In this document: one piece after another, positions 34,928-44,363 of the stretch | Position numbering within the stretch: the first letter of the stretch is position 1 | Layout of the letters: the number at the start of each line of letters is the position of its first letter | Source: Deltaproteobacteria bacterium | Lineage (GTDB): Bacteria; Desulfobacterota; GWC2-55-46 | Assembly (NCBI GenBank): GCA_016234935.1 | Contig: JACRNL010000006.1 | Span: 28,344-92,343 of the forward strand | Direction: 5' to 3' | Length of the DNA: 64,000 nucleotides | Made by a program: the position numbers and the translations under genes | Notes under the pieces: model-generated | Databases searched by the model: none | What the model was told of the DNA's origin: nothing | What the model saw: the letters and a program-made list of their open reading frames with translations, nothing else

Positions 34928-37378
34928 ATGGAACAGGCAGGCGGCAGGTACATCCTGATAGTCGAAGACAGCAAGACGCAGACCGCGGAGATTGACGCCA
35001 TATTAAGGCAGCTCGGCTACCGCACCGCCGCGGCTTACAACGGCAAAGAGGCTTTAGATCTGATGCGCAAGGAAAAGCCCCTGCTTGTCGTCACCGACAT
35101 ACTCATGCCGGAGATGGACGGGTACGAACTCTGCACCCGGATCAAGTCTGAAAGCGCCCTGAATGACACGCCTGTGGTGCTGCTTACCCAGCTTTCAGAC
35201 CCCAAAGAGATAATCCGCGGCCTTGAATGCAGGGCGGACGACTTCATAGTAAAGCCCTACACGGAGACGATTCTGCTGTCGCGCATCAAGACCGTGCTCG
35301 GACTGAAACTTCAACATGAGATAAGCATAAAGAACATCAACATCCTTGTGGTGGACGACAGCCCGACGCAGGCCAATCAGCTTAAATACCGCCTTGAGGA
35401 GAACGGCTACGCCGCGACCACGGCCTTTAACGGCAAAGATGCATATGAGACAGCTAAAAAACTGCGTCCGCACCTCATCATCAGCGACATACTCATGCCC
35501 TTGATGGACGGCTACGAGCTCGCCGACAAGATAAAGCATGACCCGGAGCTGAAAAAGACGCCCATAATCCTCCTGACCTCTCTGCGCGACAGCAAGGACG
35601 CGGCCTTGAAGGCGCGGGTCTTTGCCGACAGCTTCATTACCAAGCCCTATGACGTGGACTATCTCCTGTCCAAGATCGAATCCATCCTCGCCATCCCGCC
35701 ATACAAGTCCGACGGCGGCCTGGACAGGAGGAAACCCGAAGCGATAGAGGTCTCCTTCGCCAATGAAAAATACACCATCGTGGCGAGCAGGCGGAAGATC
35801 CTTACATTTCTCCTTTCCACATACGAGAACGCGGTTCAGCAGAACCGCGACCTTATTCACATGTCCAGGGAGCTCCAGCAGGTCAACGAACAGCTCGAGG
35901 ACATCGTCATAGAACGGACGCGCCAGCTCCAGACGTCGGAGACGAACTACCGCACGCTGCTTGAGGCCAGCGCCGACGCCATTGTGGTCATAGACGGCGG
36001 CCGGGCCGTATTATTCGCCAACAAGGCCGCCGAATCGCTCCTCGGCATCGGCAAAACAGGGCTTGCCGCAAAGCCGTTTGAGTTTGACATCGCGCATGGA
36101 GAGACGAAAGACGTCGAGATAACTGACAGGCTCGGCGCAAAGACCGTCGTCGATATAAGCGTCATACCGGCCAAATGGGCGGACAGGCCGGCAAACCTTG
36201 TGACAATGCACGACGTCACCGAAAGGAAGGAGCGGGAGAAGGAGTTCCTCAAGGCCAGCAAGCTCGAATCCCTCGGCATCCTCGCCGGAGGCATCGCGCA
36301 CGACTTCAATAATCTGCTGACGGGGATGCTTGGGAACGCGTCGCTGGCCAGGATGTACGCCGACCCGAAAGAAAAAATATACAAAATAATCACGGACATT
36401 GAAAAGGCCTCGCTCCGGGCTAAAGACCTCACACAGCAGCTCCTCACGTTCGCCAAGGGAGGGATGCCCGTCAAAAAGACGGCGCACATCGAGGGGCTCA
36501 TCATGGACTCGGCCACCTTTGCCATGCACGGGTCGAACATCAAGTGCACATTCTCCATTGCCGGGGATCTGAAAGCGGTTGACGTGGACGAGGGACAGAT
36601 GAACCAGGTCATGCACAATCTCGTGATAAACGCCAAGCAGGCCATGCCCGATGGCGGCGCGATCACCGTTGCCGCCGTGAACACCGAGGTCGCTTTAACT
36701 GACAACCTGCCCCTTAAGCCCGGCGGATACGTGCGGATAACCGTCAGGGACAATGGCATGGGCATCCCTGATGAACTGCTTACAAAGATATTCGACCCCT
36801 ACTTCACCACCAAGGCAACCGGCACAGGCCTTGGCCTTGCCACCGTGTATTCTGTCATAAAAAACCACGGCGGATGCGTAATGGCGGAGTCCAGGCCCGG
36901 CAGCGGCACCGCCTTCCACATATATCTGCCGCAATCCGGCAAGGCCGTGGCCCCGCCTGCGGCCCCGGTGGAGGTGAAACCCGTCAGGGGGATGGGCAGG
37001 GTCATTGTAATGGACGATGAGGACGTCGTGAGAAACGTAGCCGCCATAATCCTCAAGGAGCTTGGCTACGACGTTGACACGGCCGCCAACGGAGATCAAA
37101 CCATAGAGCTTTACAAAAAAGCGCAAATGGAAGGGCGTCCGTACAGCGTCCTTGTCATGGACCTCACGATCCCCGGCGGGATGGGCGGCAAGGAAGCGAT
37201 AGCAAGACTGCGCGAAATAGACCCGGACGTCAGGGCCATCGTCTCAAGCGGATATTCAGACGATCCGATAATGTCGGATTACAAGAAAAACGGCTTCAAA
37301 GACGTTATCGTGAAGCCCTATAAAATGAATGAACTTTCCAGCGTGATACAAAGGGTGATAGCCGGAAGCATAACATGA
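34928..37378 (+). CDS. Hybrid histidine kinase with two N-terminal and one C-terminal receivers
   Basis: The 816-residue soluble protein reads REC1 (about 7-120, Asp in VVTDILMPEMDG), REC2 (about 135-255, Asp in IISDILMPLMDG), a coiled coil to about 335, PAS (about 337-430), HisKA with the phospho-His in GGIAHDFNNLL (about 455), HATPase (NLVINAKQAM, DNGMGIPDELL, GTGLGLATVYSVI) and REC3 (about 690-810, Asp in VLVMDLTIPGG). It ends the chemosensory operon where Wsp systems carry WspR. CheA may phosphorylate REC1/REC2, which would pass the signal to a second phosphorelay; that is inference. Confidence 0.94.
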   Translation: MEQAGGRYILIVEDSKTQTAEIDAILRQLGYRTAAAYNGKEALDLMRKEKPLLVVTDILMPEMDGYELCTRIKSESALNDTPVVLLTQLSDPKEIIRGLECRADDFIVKPYTETILLSRIKTVLGLKLQHEISIKNINILVVDDSPTQANQLKYRLEENGYAATTAFNGKDAYETAKKLRPHLIISDILMPLMDGYELADKIKHDPELKKTPIILLTSLRDSKDAALKARVFADSFITKPYDVDYLLSKIESILAIPPYKSDGGLDRRKPEAIEVSFANEKYTIVASRRKILTFLLSTYENAVQQNRDLIHMSRELQQVNEQLEDIVIERTRQLQTSETNYRTLLEASADAIVVIDGGRAVLFANKAAESLLGIGKTGLAAKPFEFDIAHGETKDVEITDRLGAKTVVDISVIPAKWADRPANLVTMHDVTERKEREKEFLKASKLESLGILAGGIAHDFNNLLTGMLGNASLARMYADPKEKIYKIITDIEKASLRAKDLTQQLLTFAKGGMPVKKTAHIEGLIMDSATFAMHGSNIKCTFSIAGDLKAVDVDEGQMNQVMHNLVINAKQAMPDGGAITVAAVNTEVALTDNLPLKPGGYVRITVRDNGMGIPDELLTKIFDPYFTTKATGTGLGLATVYSVIKNHGGCVMAESRPGSGTAFHIYLPQSGKAVAPPAAPVEVKPVRGMGRVIVMDDEDVVRNVAAIILKELGYDVDTAANGDQTIELYKKAQMEGRPYSVLVMDLTIPGGMGGKEAIARLREIDPDVRAIVSSGYSDDPIMSDYKKNGFKDVIVKPYKMNELSSVIQRVIAGSIT

Positions 37379-37414
37379 TATAATGAAGGCCGTGATGCGT
37401 GAAAGGGAGATTTA

Positions 37415-37675
37415 ATGGAAAAGTATTATGGAATAGCGGTCATACTGATTATCGGAGGGCTTATAACCGCCCTTATTGCAAGGAGCAAAGGCAGGGGCTT
37501 TCTCAAATGGTGGCTCTATGGCGCTTTTATTCTGCCGGTCGCATTGGTGCACGCCTTGAGCCTGAGGCTCGATGAGCTGGGCGGCTCGAAGAACTGCGGC
37601 TACTGCCGCTTAAAGGTGAAAATGAGCGCCACGCACTGTCCTAAATGCGGGTATGAGTTCATAGACTTCAGATAA
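37415..37675 (+). CDS. Small membrane protein with zinc ribbon
   Basis: The 86-residue product has two hydrophobic segments (about 4-22 and 30-50) and a C-terminal four-cysteine zinc-ribbon (CGYCRLK and CPKCGYEF). GGGAGA precedes the ATG. It follows the hybrid kinase by 36 bp and may share its transcript. Many short membrane proteins of this kind exist without known function. Confidence 0.8.
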   Translation: MEKYYGIAVILIIGGLITALIARSKGRGFLKWWLYGAFILPVALVHALSLRLDELGGSKNCGYCRLKVKMSATHCPKCGYEFIDFR

Positions 37676-37721
37676 CGGCGCATTAAACGCGGCGCGAGGC
37701 TTCTACCGGGCTGAAGAGACG

Positions 37722-37739
37722 GCGACACTAAAGTGTCGC
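37722..37739. repeat. Short palindrome
   Basis: GCGACACT-AA-AGTGTCGC, followed by an ACTACGG tail, lies between two convergent genes. Confidence 0.55.
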
Positions 37740-37768
37740 ACTACGGGGACGACAACGCAACCTGCTGT

Positions 37769-38527
37769 TCACACCTCCAATGTCAGGCCGTCATAGGCAA
37801 GCTCCACGCCCTCGGGAAGGTTCTTGTTGTCGGCGGCGTAATCAAGACTGTGGCTCAGGTGCGTCAGGAACGTCCTTTCCGGTTTAAGCCGCCTTGAAAT
37901 CTCAAGGGCCTGCTCGATGTTCATATGCGTCGGATGCGGCCTGCGGCGAAGCGCGTTTATTATCAGCACCTTTATGCCCATGAGCTTTTCAAGAGAGGCC
38001 GCGGGCATATGGCTGCAGTCCGTTACATACGCGGCATCGAAGAAGCGGAAACCCAGGATAGACGCCGTTCCGTGGCGTATATCAATAGGGACGATTTGCG
38101 TGCCGAAGATAGATAACAGGCCTTCAATCACATGCGGAGTAAGGTCCGGCCGCCAGCTTTCCCCGCCATTTTTTGCGAAGATATAATCGAACATCGCCTT
38201 TATCCTCGACATCGTATGCGCGTTTGCGTAGATGGGTATGGCCGCGCCCTGCGCCATGTTGAAGGCGCGCAGGTCGTCAATGCCGAGTATGTGGTCCGCG
38301 TGCGGATGGGTAAAGAGCACGGCGTCTATACGGGCAACGCCGTTTCCAAGCGCCTGCGCCCGTAAGTCCGTCGAGGCGTCTATGAGGATATTTTTGCCGT
38401 CAATCTGAATGAGCAGGGACGAGCGCGTGCGGCAGTTGCGCGGGTCTTTCGACGCGCACACGCCGCATGTGCAGCCTATGACAGGCACGCCGGTAGATGT
38501 GCCGCAGCCGAGGAAGAGGAGCTTCAT
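37769..38527 (-). CDS. PhnP-like metallo-beta-lactamase fold hydrolase
   Basis: The 252-residue cytosolic protein opens with FLGCGTSTGVPVIGCTCGVC, contains the metal motif HPHADHILG near residue 76, ends with a typical LTHLSHSLDYAADNKNLPEG segment, and has DCSHMP. These are features of the PhnP / cyclic-phosphodiesterase-like branch. PhnP acts on phosphoribosyl 1,2-cyclic phosphate in phosphonate breakdown, but no phn genes are nearby, so a general phosphodiesterase role is as likely. The N-terminal cysteines may bind a structural zinc. Confidence 0.87.
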   Translation of the reverse strand: MKLLFLGCGTSTGVPVIGCTCGVCASKDPRNCRTRSSLLIQIDGKNILIDASTDLRAQALGNGVARIDAVLFTHPHADHILGIDDLRAFNMAQGAAIPIYANAHTMSRIKAMFDYIFAKNGGESWRPDLTPHVIEGLLSIFGTQIVPIDIRHGTASILGFRFFDAAYVTDCSHMPAASLEKLMGIKVLIINALRRRPHPTHMNIEQALEISRRLKPERTFLTHLSHSLDYAADNKNLPEGVELAYDGLTLEV

Positions 38528-38608
38528 TGAATTACATGTTTCAATCCACGCCTCCGGCCAGGAGGCGGCAAACGTATGAAAAGCCTGAAAACCGTCTTCT
38601 CAAGAAAG

Positions 38609-38662
38609 GCCGCGGCGCGTAATGCGTAAAAAGAGAATTACTTCACGCATCACGCGCCGCGG
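38609..38662. terminator. 19-bp hairpin after the cytochrome b5-like gene
   Basis: GCCGCGGCGCGTAATGCGT (38609-38627) pairs with ACGCATCACGCGCCGCGGC (38644-38662) with one mismatch. It begins 9 bp after the stop of the b5-like gene and may end that transcript; there is no long T-run. Confidence 0.55.
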
Positions 38663-38670
38663 CTTGACTC

Positions 38671-38904
38671 TCATTTAACAAGTTCTCCGACCGCTTCAAG
38701 CTCGGCAATGACCTCATCGTCATGCGGGGCGTCTCCCATATATTCGGTCAGATCGCATCCGGCATAATGTTCAAAGTGCATGCCGTCAATGAACAACGGG
38801 CTCGCGGTCACGTCATAGACCTTGCCCTTATAGGCGATGTAAACGGGTTTATCCGGCGCGGACCCGTCGTGCTCTTTCAGCTGAGCTTCAGTGAATGTCT
38901 TCAT
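38671..38904 (-). CDS. Cytochrome b5-like heme-binding protein
   Basis: The 77-residue product is a minimal cytochrome b5-like heme/steroid-binding domain (FTEAQLKEHDG, PVYIAYKGKVYDVTASPLF and MHFEHYAGCDLTEYM). It starts 1 nt after the stop of the M50 protease gene (TGA-G-ATG), so it is translated by coupling. Small soluble domains of this kind occur in anaerobes; the electron partner is unknown. Confidence 0.88.
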   Translation of the reverse strand: MKTFTEAQLKEHDGSAPDKPVYIAYKGKVYDVTASPLFIDGMHFEHYAGCDLTEYMGDAPHDDEVIAELEAVGELVK

Positions 38905-38905
38905 C

Positions 38906-39784
38906 TCAAATAATATAAAACGGCGTCGGCATGAAAGTCAATATAAATGCCAGCAGCGAGAGCGCGCATATGACCTTTCGCCGTCTGTCCATAGGCGTTT
39001 GCCGGTCTTGGACCGGCGGGTGCCACATGCCGACGATAGTAATGAGCAGCGCCCACACCAGCCATCCGGGCCACGCGAGTATGCCGAGGATTACAAGGAC
39101 GCCGACCATCGCAATCGAAAATATTTTGTGCCTGCGGCCCACGATGGCGTAGACGATATGCCCGCCGTCAAGCTGGCCTATGGGCAGGAGGTTCATCGCC
39201 GTGACGAAAAAACCTATCCAGCCGGCAAAGGCCACCGGATGCAGCATCACCTCCTTGCCCTCCGGCACCGGGCCGACGACGGCATAGGTCAGCAGCCGGA
39301 AGATAAGCGAATTACCGAGGGCCAGCGTGTCTTCCATGTGCGGCGCGGGGATGATGGTGGAATATTCAAGGCCGATGACGGTCGCGGCAAGGGCAACTGC
39401 AAAGCCCGCAAGAGGGCCGGCCGCGCCTATGTCAACGAGGGCGTCCCTGGTCATGATGGGCGATTTGAGCTTTATGACCGCCCCGAACGTGCCTATCATC
39501 GGCGGAAGCGGCGGCCCCGGGATAAAGACCGGCAGGGTCGTTGCCACGCCGTGCCTGCGCGAGGCGATGTAGTGCCCCATCTCATGAGTGCCGAGGATGA
39601 CGAGCAGAGCGGCTGAGAACGGTATGCCCCTGGTTATGTCATAGGGATTGGTTAAGATGTCCGCGCCCGTATAAAGCGCGCCCGCTATGACCGTCGTTAT
39701 GACGGTGGCGGCAAAAAGCACGGCGGGCAGGAGCTTTTTGGGGCGGTGAATGACGCCGTGCGCCGGATAGCCCGTGTCAGCCAC
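38906..39784 (-). CDS. Site-2 protease family (M50) membrane metalloprotease
   Basis: This integral membrane protein of about 292 residues carries the zinc motif HEMGH (GTHEMGHYIASRRHG, near residue 82) and the second metal ligand in LPIGQLDGGH. Several hydrophobic helices flank both. Site-2 proteases cut regulatory proteins within the membrane. I chose the GTG at 39784, which follows CAGGGG by 8 nt and overlaps the upstream AI-2E gene by 8 nt; a longer ATG frame from 39829 lies wholly inside that gene. It is followed by the b5-like gene. Confidence 0.9.
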   Translation of the reverse strand: MADTGYPAHGVIHRPKKLLPAVLFAATVITTVIAGALYTGADILTNPYDITRGIPFSAALLVILGTHEMGHYIASRRHGVATTLPVFIPGPPLPPMIGTFGAVIKLKSPIMTRDALVDIGAAGPLAGFAVALAATVIGLEYSTIIPAPHMEDTLALGNSLIFRLLTYAVVGPVPEGKEVMLHPVAFAGWIGFFVTAMNLLPIGQLDGGHIVYAIVGRRHKIFSIAMVGVLVILGILAWPGWLVWALLITIVGMWHPPVQDRQTPMDRRRKVICALSLLAFILTFMPTPFYII

Positions 39785-40871
39785 GCTTATTACCCCTGAC
39801 AGAACCGCGGTACATCTCAAATACGCCAAGTGCGGCGCAGAGGATAACGGGGCCGGCTATTATGCCGATAAGGCCGAAAACACTGACCGCGCCGAGGACG
39901 CTTAAAAACAGGAGGAGCGGATGGAGCTTCGTCTTGGAGCTGACTACGGCCTGCCTGAGGAACTGGTCCACAAGCACGATGACTACTACGCCGGTGCCGG
40001 CGAGCGTTATCGCGCTCACGGTCTTGCCTGCGGCAAAAAGATAGATGGCCGCAGGCGCCCAAATTATCGCCGTGCTCACGACGGGGATAAAAGTCGCCAT
40101 AAAAACCGCAAAACCCCAAAGGACCGCCCAAGCAATGCCGAGGGAATAAAAGACGACGCCGAGAATCGCCCCCTCGAGCGCCCCTATAAGGATGCCGCCG
40201 TAAAAAGTGGCCGAGAGCACGGTTCTCATCCTTTTAAGCGCGGCCTCTTTTTCACCTTCGGATATTGGCAGTATGTCCCTTACCGCCCCGATGGCCGCGT
40301 CGCCGTCTTTAAACAAAAAAAACATCGTCAAAAAGGAAAGGACTATGTTGAAAAAAAACCCGATGACGTTGCTTAGCGCTCCGCCGAGGCCAAAGCTTAT
40401 GCGACCGAGCGTCTCTTTTATGGCGCTCCTCAGGATGTTCAACGTCCCTTCCGAGCCTGTGTCGATGTAACGGCCGAGAAACGCCTCCAGCTCCGACAAG
40501 ATATAGAGCGGGCTGTTGTGGCCCTTCAGCTGGATCGCCTTGACATACTCATCCACCCAGCGAAGCAGGTTCGCTATGTCCCCGGACATGGCAAAACCGA
40601 CATACACCATCGGAGAGATCATGAACACGGCGACGGTAAGGCACGCGATAAGGGAGGCGATGGACTTCCATTTCACCAACCTCAGGAGCCAGAGATAGTA
40701 AGGGTAAAGCAGGATAACGAACACCACGCCCCAGAAGACGGGGATGAAGAAAGGCCGCATTACAATATATGCGAGATATCCTATTATCAGGGCTAAAGCG
40801 AGAGCGACGGCGTTTTTTGTTTTCATGTTTTTTTTGGGCTGAGAGATGAACCTTTTGATTTCGCCCTCCAT
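39777..40871 (-). CDS. AI-2E family membrane transporter
   Basis: The 364-residue protein has about seven to eight hydrophobic segments, the first at residues 17-45, and the family-typical C-terminal part (GALEGAILGVVFYSLGI, WGFAVFMATFIPVVSTAIIWAP and LSVLGAVSVFGLIGIIAGPV). Members export small molecules or ions (TqsA, sodium-proton antiporters); the substrate here is unknown. Both the first ATG and one at 40826 are possible starts; neither has a strong ribosome site. It is first in a three-gene minus-strand operon. Confidence 0.9.
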   Translation of the reverse strand: MEGEIKRFISQPKKNMKTKNAVALALALIIGYLAYIVMRPFFIPVFWGVVFVILLYPYYLWLLRLVKWKSIASLIACLTVAVFMISPMVYVGFAMSGDIANLLRWVDEYVKAIQLKGHNSPLYILSELEAFLGRYIDTGSEGTLNILRSAIKETLGRISFGLGGALSNVIGFFFNIVLSFLTMFFLFKDGDAAIGAVRDILPISEGEKEAALKRMRTVLSATFYGGILIGALEGAILGVVFYSLGIAWAVLWGFAVFMATFIPVVSTAIIWAPAAIYLFAAGKTVSAITLAGTGVVVIVLVDQFLRQAVVSSKTKLHPLLLFLSVLGAVSVFGLIGIIAGPVILCAALGVFEMYRGSVRGNKRG

Positions 40872-40917
40872 TCTCAGTATAATAAGATTTGCCTAAATTA
40901 CAAGGAGTATTGCCATT

Positions 40918-41931
40918 ATGACGACAAAGGCCGTAGCGCTTCTCTCAGGCGGGCTGGATTCCACGCTCGCGGTAAAAATGATGATCGAACAGGGCATCGA
41001 GATATTCGCCCTTAACTTCACCTCGGTCTTTTGCACATGCAACTCCGGCGGCGCGCATAAGGGCGGCTGTAAGAGCGAATCCAAACGCGTGGCCGAGGAG
41101 TTCGGCATCCCTATAAAGGTCATGCTGAAGGGCCTTGACTACATGGAAGTGGTCAGAAACGCCAAACACGGCTACGGCAAGGGCATAAACCCCTGCATCG
41201 ACTGCCGCATCTACATGTTCAACATCGCGAAGGAATACATGAAGGAAGTAGGCGCGTCCTTCATCATCACCGGCGAGGTCCTCGGACAGCGGCCCATGAG
41301 CCAGCGGATGGAAGCCTTCCGCATCGTCGAAAAAGAGACCGGACTTGCGGGCTGCATCCTGCGCCCCCTGTGCGCCAAGCACCTTCCTCCGACGATAGCC
41401 GAACAGACCGGCCTCGTTGACCGCGAAAAACTTCTCAATGTTTCCGGCAGAAGCAGAAAGGAGCAGATGGAACTGGCCGAGGAACTTGACATAAACGACT
41501 ATCCCTGCCCTTCGGGCGGATGCCTCCTTACGGAAAAACTGTTCTCGAAAAAGGTCAGGGATCTTCTGAATAATAAAAAAGAGGTCTCAAAAAGAGATCT
41601 GTCGCTCCTTAAAACAGGCAGGCACTTCAGGCACAACGGAACAAAGATCATCGTCGGCAGGGACGAAGCGGACAATATCAAACTCAAGGCCCTGCTGGAG
41701 CCGGGCGATACGCTCGTGGAGCCGGTGGGCTTTGCCGGCCCCCTTGCCCTTATACCCGACAACGGCGGCGAAGGCGCGCGCGCCTTTGCCGCAAGCCTCA
41801 TCGTAAGATACGCATCCGGCAAGGCCGGCGGCGGCACAAAACTTTCCGCCACGCACGGCGGCGGCGCAGTGGAATTTGAAGCCCCCTTGCCGGCCACGGA
41901 GGAGATGATCAGCGAGGCGCGTGTATGCTGA
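40918..41931 (+). CDS. PP-loop ATPase, tRNA-thiolation type
   Basis: The 337-residue cytosolic protein has the PP-loop SGGLDST at residues 10-16, Cys-rich segments (FCTCNSGG, then NPCIDCRIYMF) and a C-terminal region (YPCPSGGCLLTEKLFSKKVRDL, in part) as in tRNA-thiouridylase-like proteins related to MnmA/ThiI. These enzymes adenylate a substrate and insert sulfur; the exact target is not clear. AAGGAG precedes the ATG. Its end overlaps larE by 7 nt, so two PP-loop sulfur-transfer proteins are translated together. Confidence 0.87.
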   Translation: MTTKAVALLSGGLDSTLAVKMMIEQGIEIFALNFTSVFCTCNSGGAHKGGCKSESKRVAEEFGIPIKVMLKGLDYMEVVRNAKHGYGKGINPCIDCRIYMFNIAKEYMKEVGASFIITGEVLGQRPMSQRMEAFRIVEKETGLAGCILRPLCAKHLPPTIAEQTGLVDREKLLNVSGRSRKEQMELAEELDINDYPCPSGGCLLTEKLFSKKVRDLLNNKKEVSKRDLSLLKTGRHFRHNGTKIIVGRDEADNIKLKALLEPGDTLVEPVGFAGPLALIPDNGGEGARAFAASLIVRYASGKAGGGTKLSATHGGGAVEFEAPLPATEEMISEARVC

Positions 41932-42803
41932 ACGCCGGCATCTCTCAAAATCAAATAGACGCGCAGTTAAGGGCGTCCGCCTTTGAAAAGTTCGAACGGC
42001 TGAAGGATATCCTCGGCAAGATGAACAGCGTCATCGTGGCCTTCTCCGGCGGCGTGGACTCTGCCTTTCTCGCAAAGGCCGCCTTTGACGCGCTGAAAGA
42101 AAGGAGCGCGGCCATGACGGCCACCTCGCCGACCTACCCTGAAAGGGAATTTAAATCAGCCTGCGAACTGGCCTCTCTCATCGGCATCAAGCAGATAATC
42201 GTAGAGTCCAACGAGTTGGAGATACCTAACTTCGCAGGCAACACCGACAGGAGATGCTACTACTGCAAGAGCGAGCTCTTCAAAATAGCGGTTGAACGGG
42301 CGCGCGCCCTCGGCTTTAGCGAAGTAGCCGACGGCTCGAATGCGGACGACCTCCGGGACTACAGGCCCGGAAAAACCGCAGCCAATGAGCTTGGAGTAAG
42401 AAGCCCCCTCGAGGAGGCCGGGCTTACAAAAAGCGAGATACGGCTTCTAAGCAAAGAGCTTGGCCTTCCCACGTGGAACAAGCCCAGCTCCGCGTGCCTT
42501 TCTTCCAGATTTCCCTACGGCACGCGGATAACCCGGGAGCGGCTCACAAAGGTCGGGCAAGGGGAAGATATCTTGAGAGGGCTTGGGTTCGTTCAATTCA
42601 GGGTTAGATACTACGGCGAAACCGTCAGGATAGAGGTCGAACCTCATGAGATAAACTCCATTCTTGACGCCGCGTTAAGAGAAAAAATAGCGGCAGGCTT
42701 TAAGGAAATAGGCTTCACCTACGTCACCCTCGACCTCGAAGGCTACAGGACCGGCAGCATGAACGAGGCTCCGGGAAAAGCGCGGACGACAGATTCGAAC
42801 TGA
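41925..42803 (+). CDS. larE: LarE, ATP-dependent sacrificial sulfur transferase
   Basis: LarE adenylates and thiolates pyridinium biscarboxylate, a step in making the nickel-pincer cofactor of lactate racemase and related epimerases. The 292-residue product has the PP-loop FSGGVDSAFLA (about residues 38-48), RRCYYCKSELF and KPSSACLSSRFPYGTRIT; the Cys in SSACLSSR aligns with the sacrificial cysteine of the family. larB, larC and larA are not in the window, so the client enzyme is unknown. It overlaps the previous PP-loop gene and precedes a radical SAM gene by 17 bp. Confidence 0.93.
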   Translation: MLNAGISQNQIDAQLRASAFEKFERLKDILGKMNSVIVAFSGGVDSAFLAKAAFDALKERSAAMTATSPTYPEREFKSACELASLIGIKQIIVESNELEIPNFAGNTDRRCYYCKSELFKIAVERARALGFSEVADGSNADDLRDYRPGKTAANELGVRSPLEEAGLTKSEIRLLSKELGLPTWNKPSSACLSSRFPYGTRITRERLTKVGQGEDILRGLGFVQFRVRYYGETVRIEVEPHEINSILDAALREKIAAGFKEIGFTYVTLDLEGYRTGSMNEAPGKARTTDSN

Positions 42804-42820
42804 AAAAGAGGTGCCCCGCT

Positions 42821-44125
42821 TTGAAATACAAGCTCACGCTCATATATCCGGCGCACAAGAAAAACCTCGGAGCCAACAGGCGGACAGGAAAGCGCCCCAT
42901 CCCTCAATTGAGCCTCCCCACGATAGCCGCGCTGACCGACGACCGTTTCGAGGTTGCCATCGTGGACGACAACATCGAAGACGTGGATTTTAACGCCCCG
43001 ACCGATTTGGTAGGCATAACCACCATGACCACGCTCGCGCCCCGCGCTTACGAGATAGCCGGGGAGTTCAGAAAGCGGGGCGTCCCGGTAATCCTCGGCG
43101 GCATACACGCCTCGATGATGCTTGAAGAGGCCTCCCAACACGCCGACAGCGTCGTCATGGGCGAGGCAGAGGGTATTTGGCCGGCGGTCCTCGACGACTT
43201 CATAAACCACAGGCTTAAAAAGTCCTACAAAGGCACGGGCCTGCACAACCTGGAGGGCCTCCCGAGACCAAAGCTCGACCTTTTAAAAAAAGACGGATAT
43301 TTTTCCAACAACCTCATCATGGCATCGCGAGGCTGCCCGCACGACTGCCATTATTGTTCCGTTACCACCTTCTGGGGCAAGGGTTTCAGGTACAGGCCCA
43401 TACGGGAGGTCGCCTTGGAGCTGCGCTCCCTTGAGGACAAGCCGGTCTTTTTCGCGGACGACAATCTCTACGGCAACAAGGTCTACGCCAAGAAGTTATT
43501 CAAGGAGATCATCCCTCTCAGGAAAAAATGGTCCTGTCAGGGAGACAGCCTGATAGCAAACGACCCGGAGCTTTTAAGGCTTGCCGCCGAGAGCGGATGC
43601 CAATGGATATTCATAGGCATAGAGTCCATATCCCAGAAAAATCTGGCGCAGATGAGAAAATCATTCAACAAGGTCGAAAAGTACAGGGAGTCCTTCAAGA
43701 AGATACAGGACGCGGGCATAAGCATATTCGGTTCGTTCATATTCGGCCTTGACGAGGACGACGAGCGAGTATTCCGGGACACGGTGAACTTTGCGATAGA
43801 AGCAAAGCTCGATGCGGCCAACTTCTACATCCTCACGCCGCTTCCGGGCACGCGGTTATTTCAGGAGATGAAGGACGCGGGCAGGCTCCTCCATACGGAG
43901 TGGGACAAGTACGACGCGAACCACGTTGTCTTCAAGCCGGCCAAGCTCTCCGAGGAGGCGCTCCTCGAAGGCCTCATATCAGCGTACAATCATTTTTACT
44001 CGCTCCCTTCGATAGCGAAAAGGATTCTGAGGACGAACAATAAACGGTTCGCTCAGTCCATGGCGCTCAATGTCGGACGTTTTCTGCGCAGGAAACGTTT
44101 TGAGAAGACCTGCCGGATGCAGTAA
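42821..44125 (+). CDS. B12-binding domain radical SAM enzyme
   Basis: The 434-residue protein has an N-terminal cobalamin-binding-like domain (about 1-145: HKKNLGANRRTGKRPIPQLS, VAIVDDNIEDVDF, VGITTMTTLAPRAYEIA, VPVILGGIHASMMLEEA) and a radical SAM domain with the cluster motif CPHDCHYC near residue 172. The HxGxH-like B12 loop is not seen, so the cobalamin domain may not bind cofactor by the base-off mode. TTG at 42821, after GAGGTG, is the probable start. It is the third gene of an apparent sulfur-transfer/radical operon; the substrate is unknown. Confidence 0.9.
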   Translation: MKYKLTLIYPAHKKNLGANRRTGKRPIPQLSLPTIAALTDDRFEVAIVDDNIEDVDFNAPTDLVGITTMTTLAPRAYEIAGEFRKRGVPVILGGIHASMMLEEASQHADSVVMGEAEGIWPAVLDDFINHRLKKSYKGTGLHNLEGLPRPKLDLLKKDGYFSNNLIMASRGCPHDCHYCSVTTFWGKGFRYRPIREVALELRSLEDKPVFFADDNLYGNKVYAKKLFKEIIPLRKKWSCQGDSLIANDPELLRLAAESGCQWIFIGIESISQKNLAQMRKSFNKVEKYRESFKKIQDAGISIFGSFIFGLDEDDERVFRDTVNFAIEAKLDAANFYILTPLPGTRLFQEMKDAGRLLHTEWDKYDANHVVFKPAKLSEEALLEGLISAYNHFYSLPSIAKRILRTNNKRFAQSMALNVGRFLRRKRFEKTCRMQ

Positions 44126-44363
44126 GGAAACCGCGGCGCGGTTCTGTGCGGGAATCAACCCGTTTTTTATTGCGCTGTTTTTTGTATTGTGATAAAGAAA
44201 CGGCTGCGCCAAGCCGTTGCCCTGCGCGGCATTTTCGCGGCTTCTGGCGGCGTCACGCGCACAGGCCCTCTTAAAAATCCTCCATTTCTGAAAGTATGAG
44301 ATATACTGAATATTAATTTACGCTAAAAAATCCTCTTCATGGCGGGAAAAGGCCCGGTGACAT

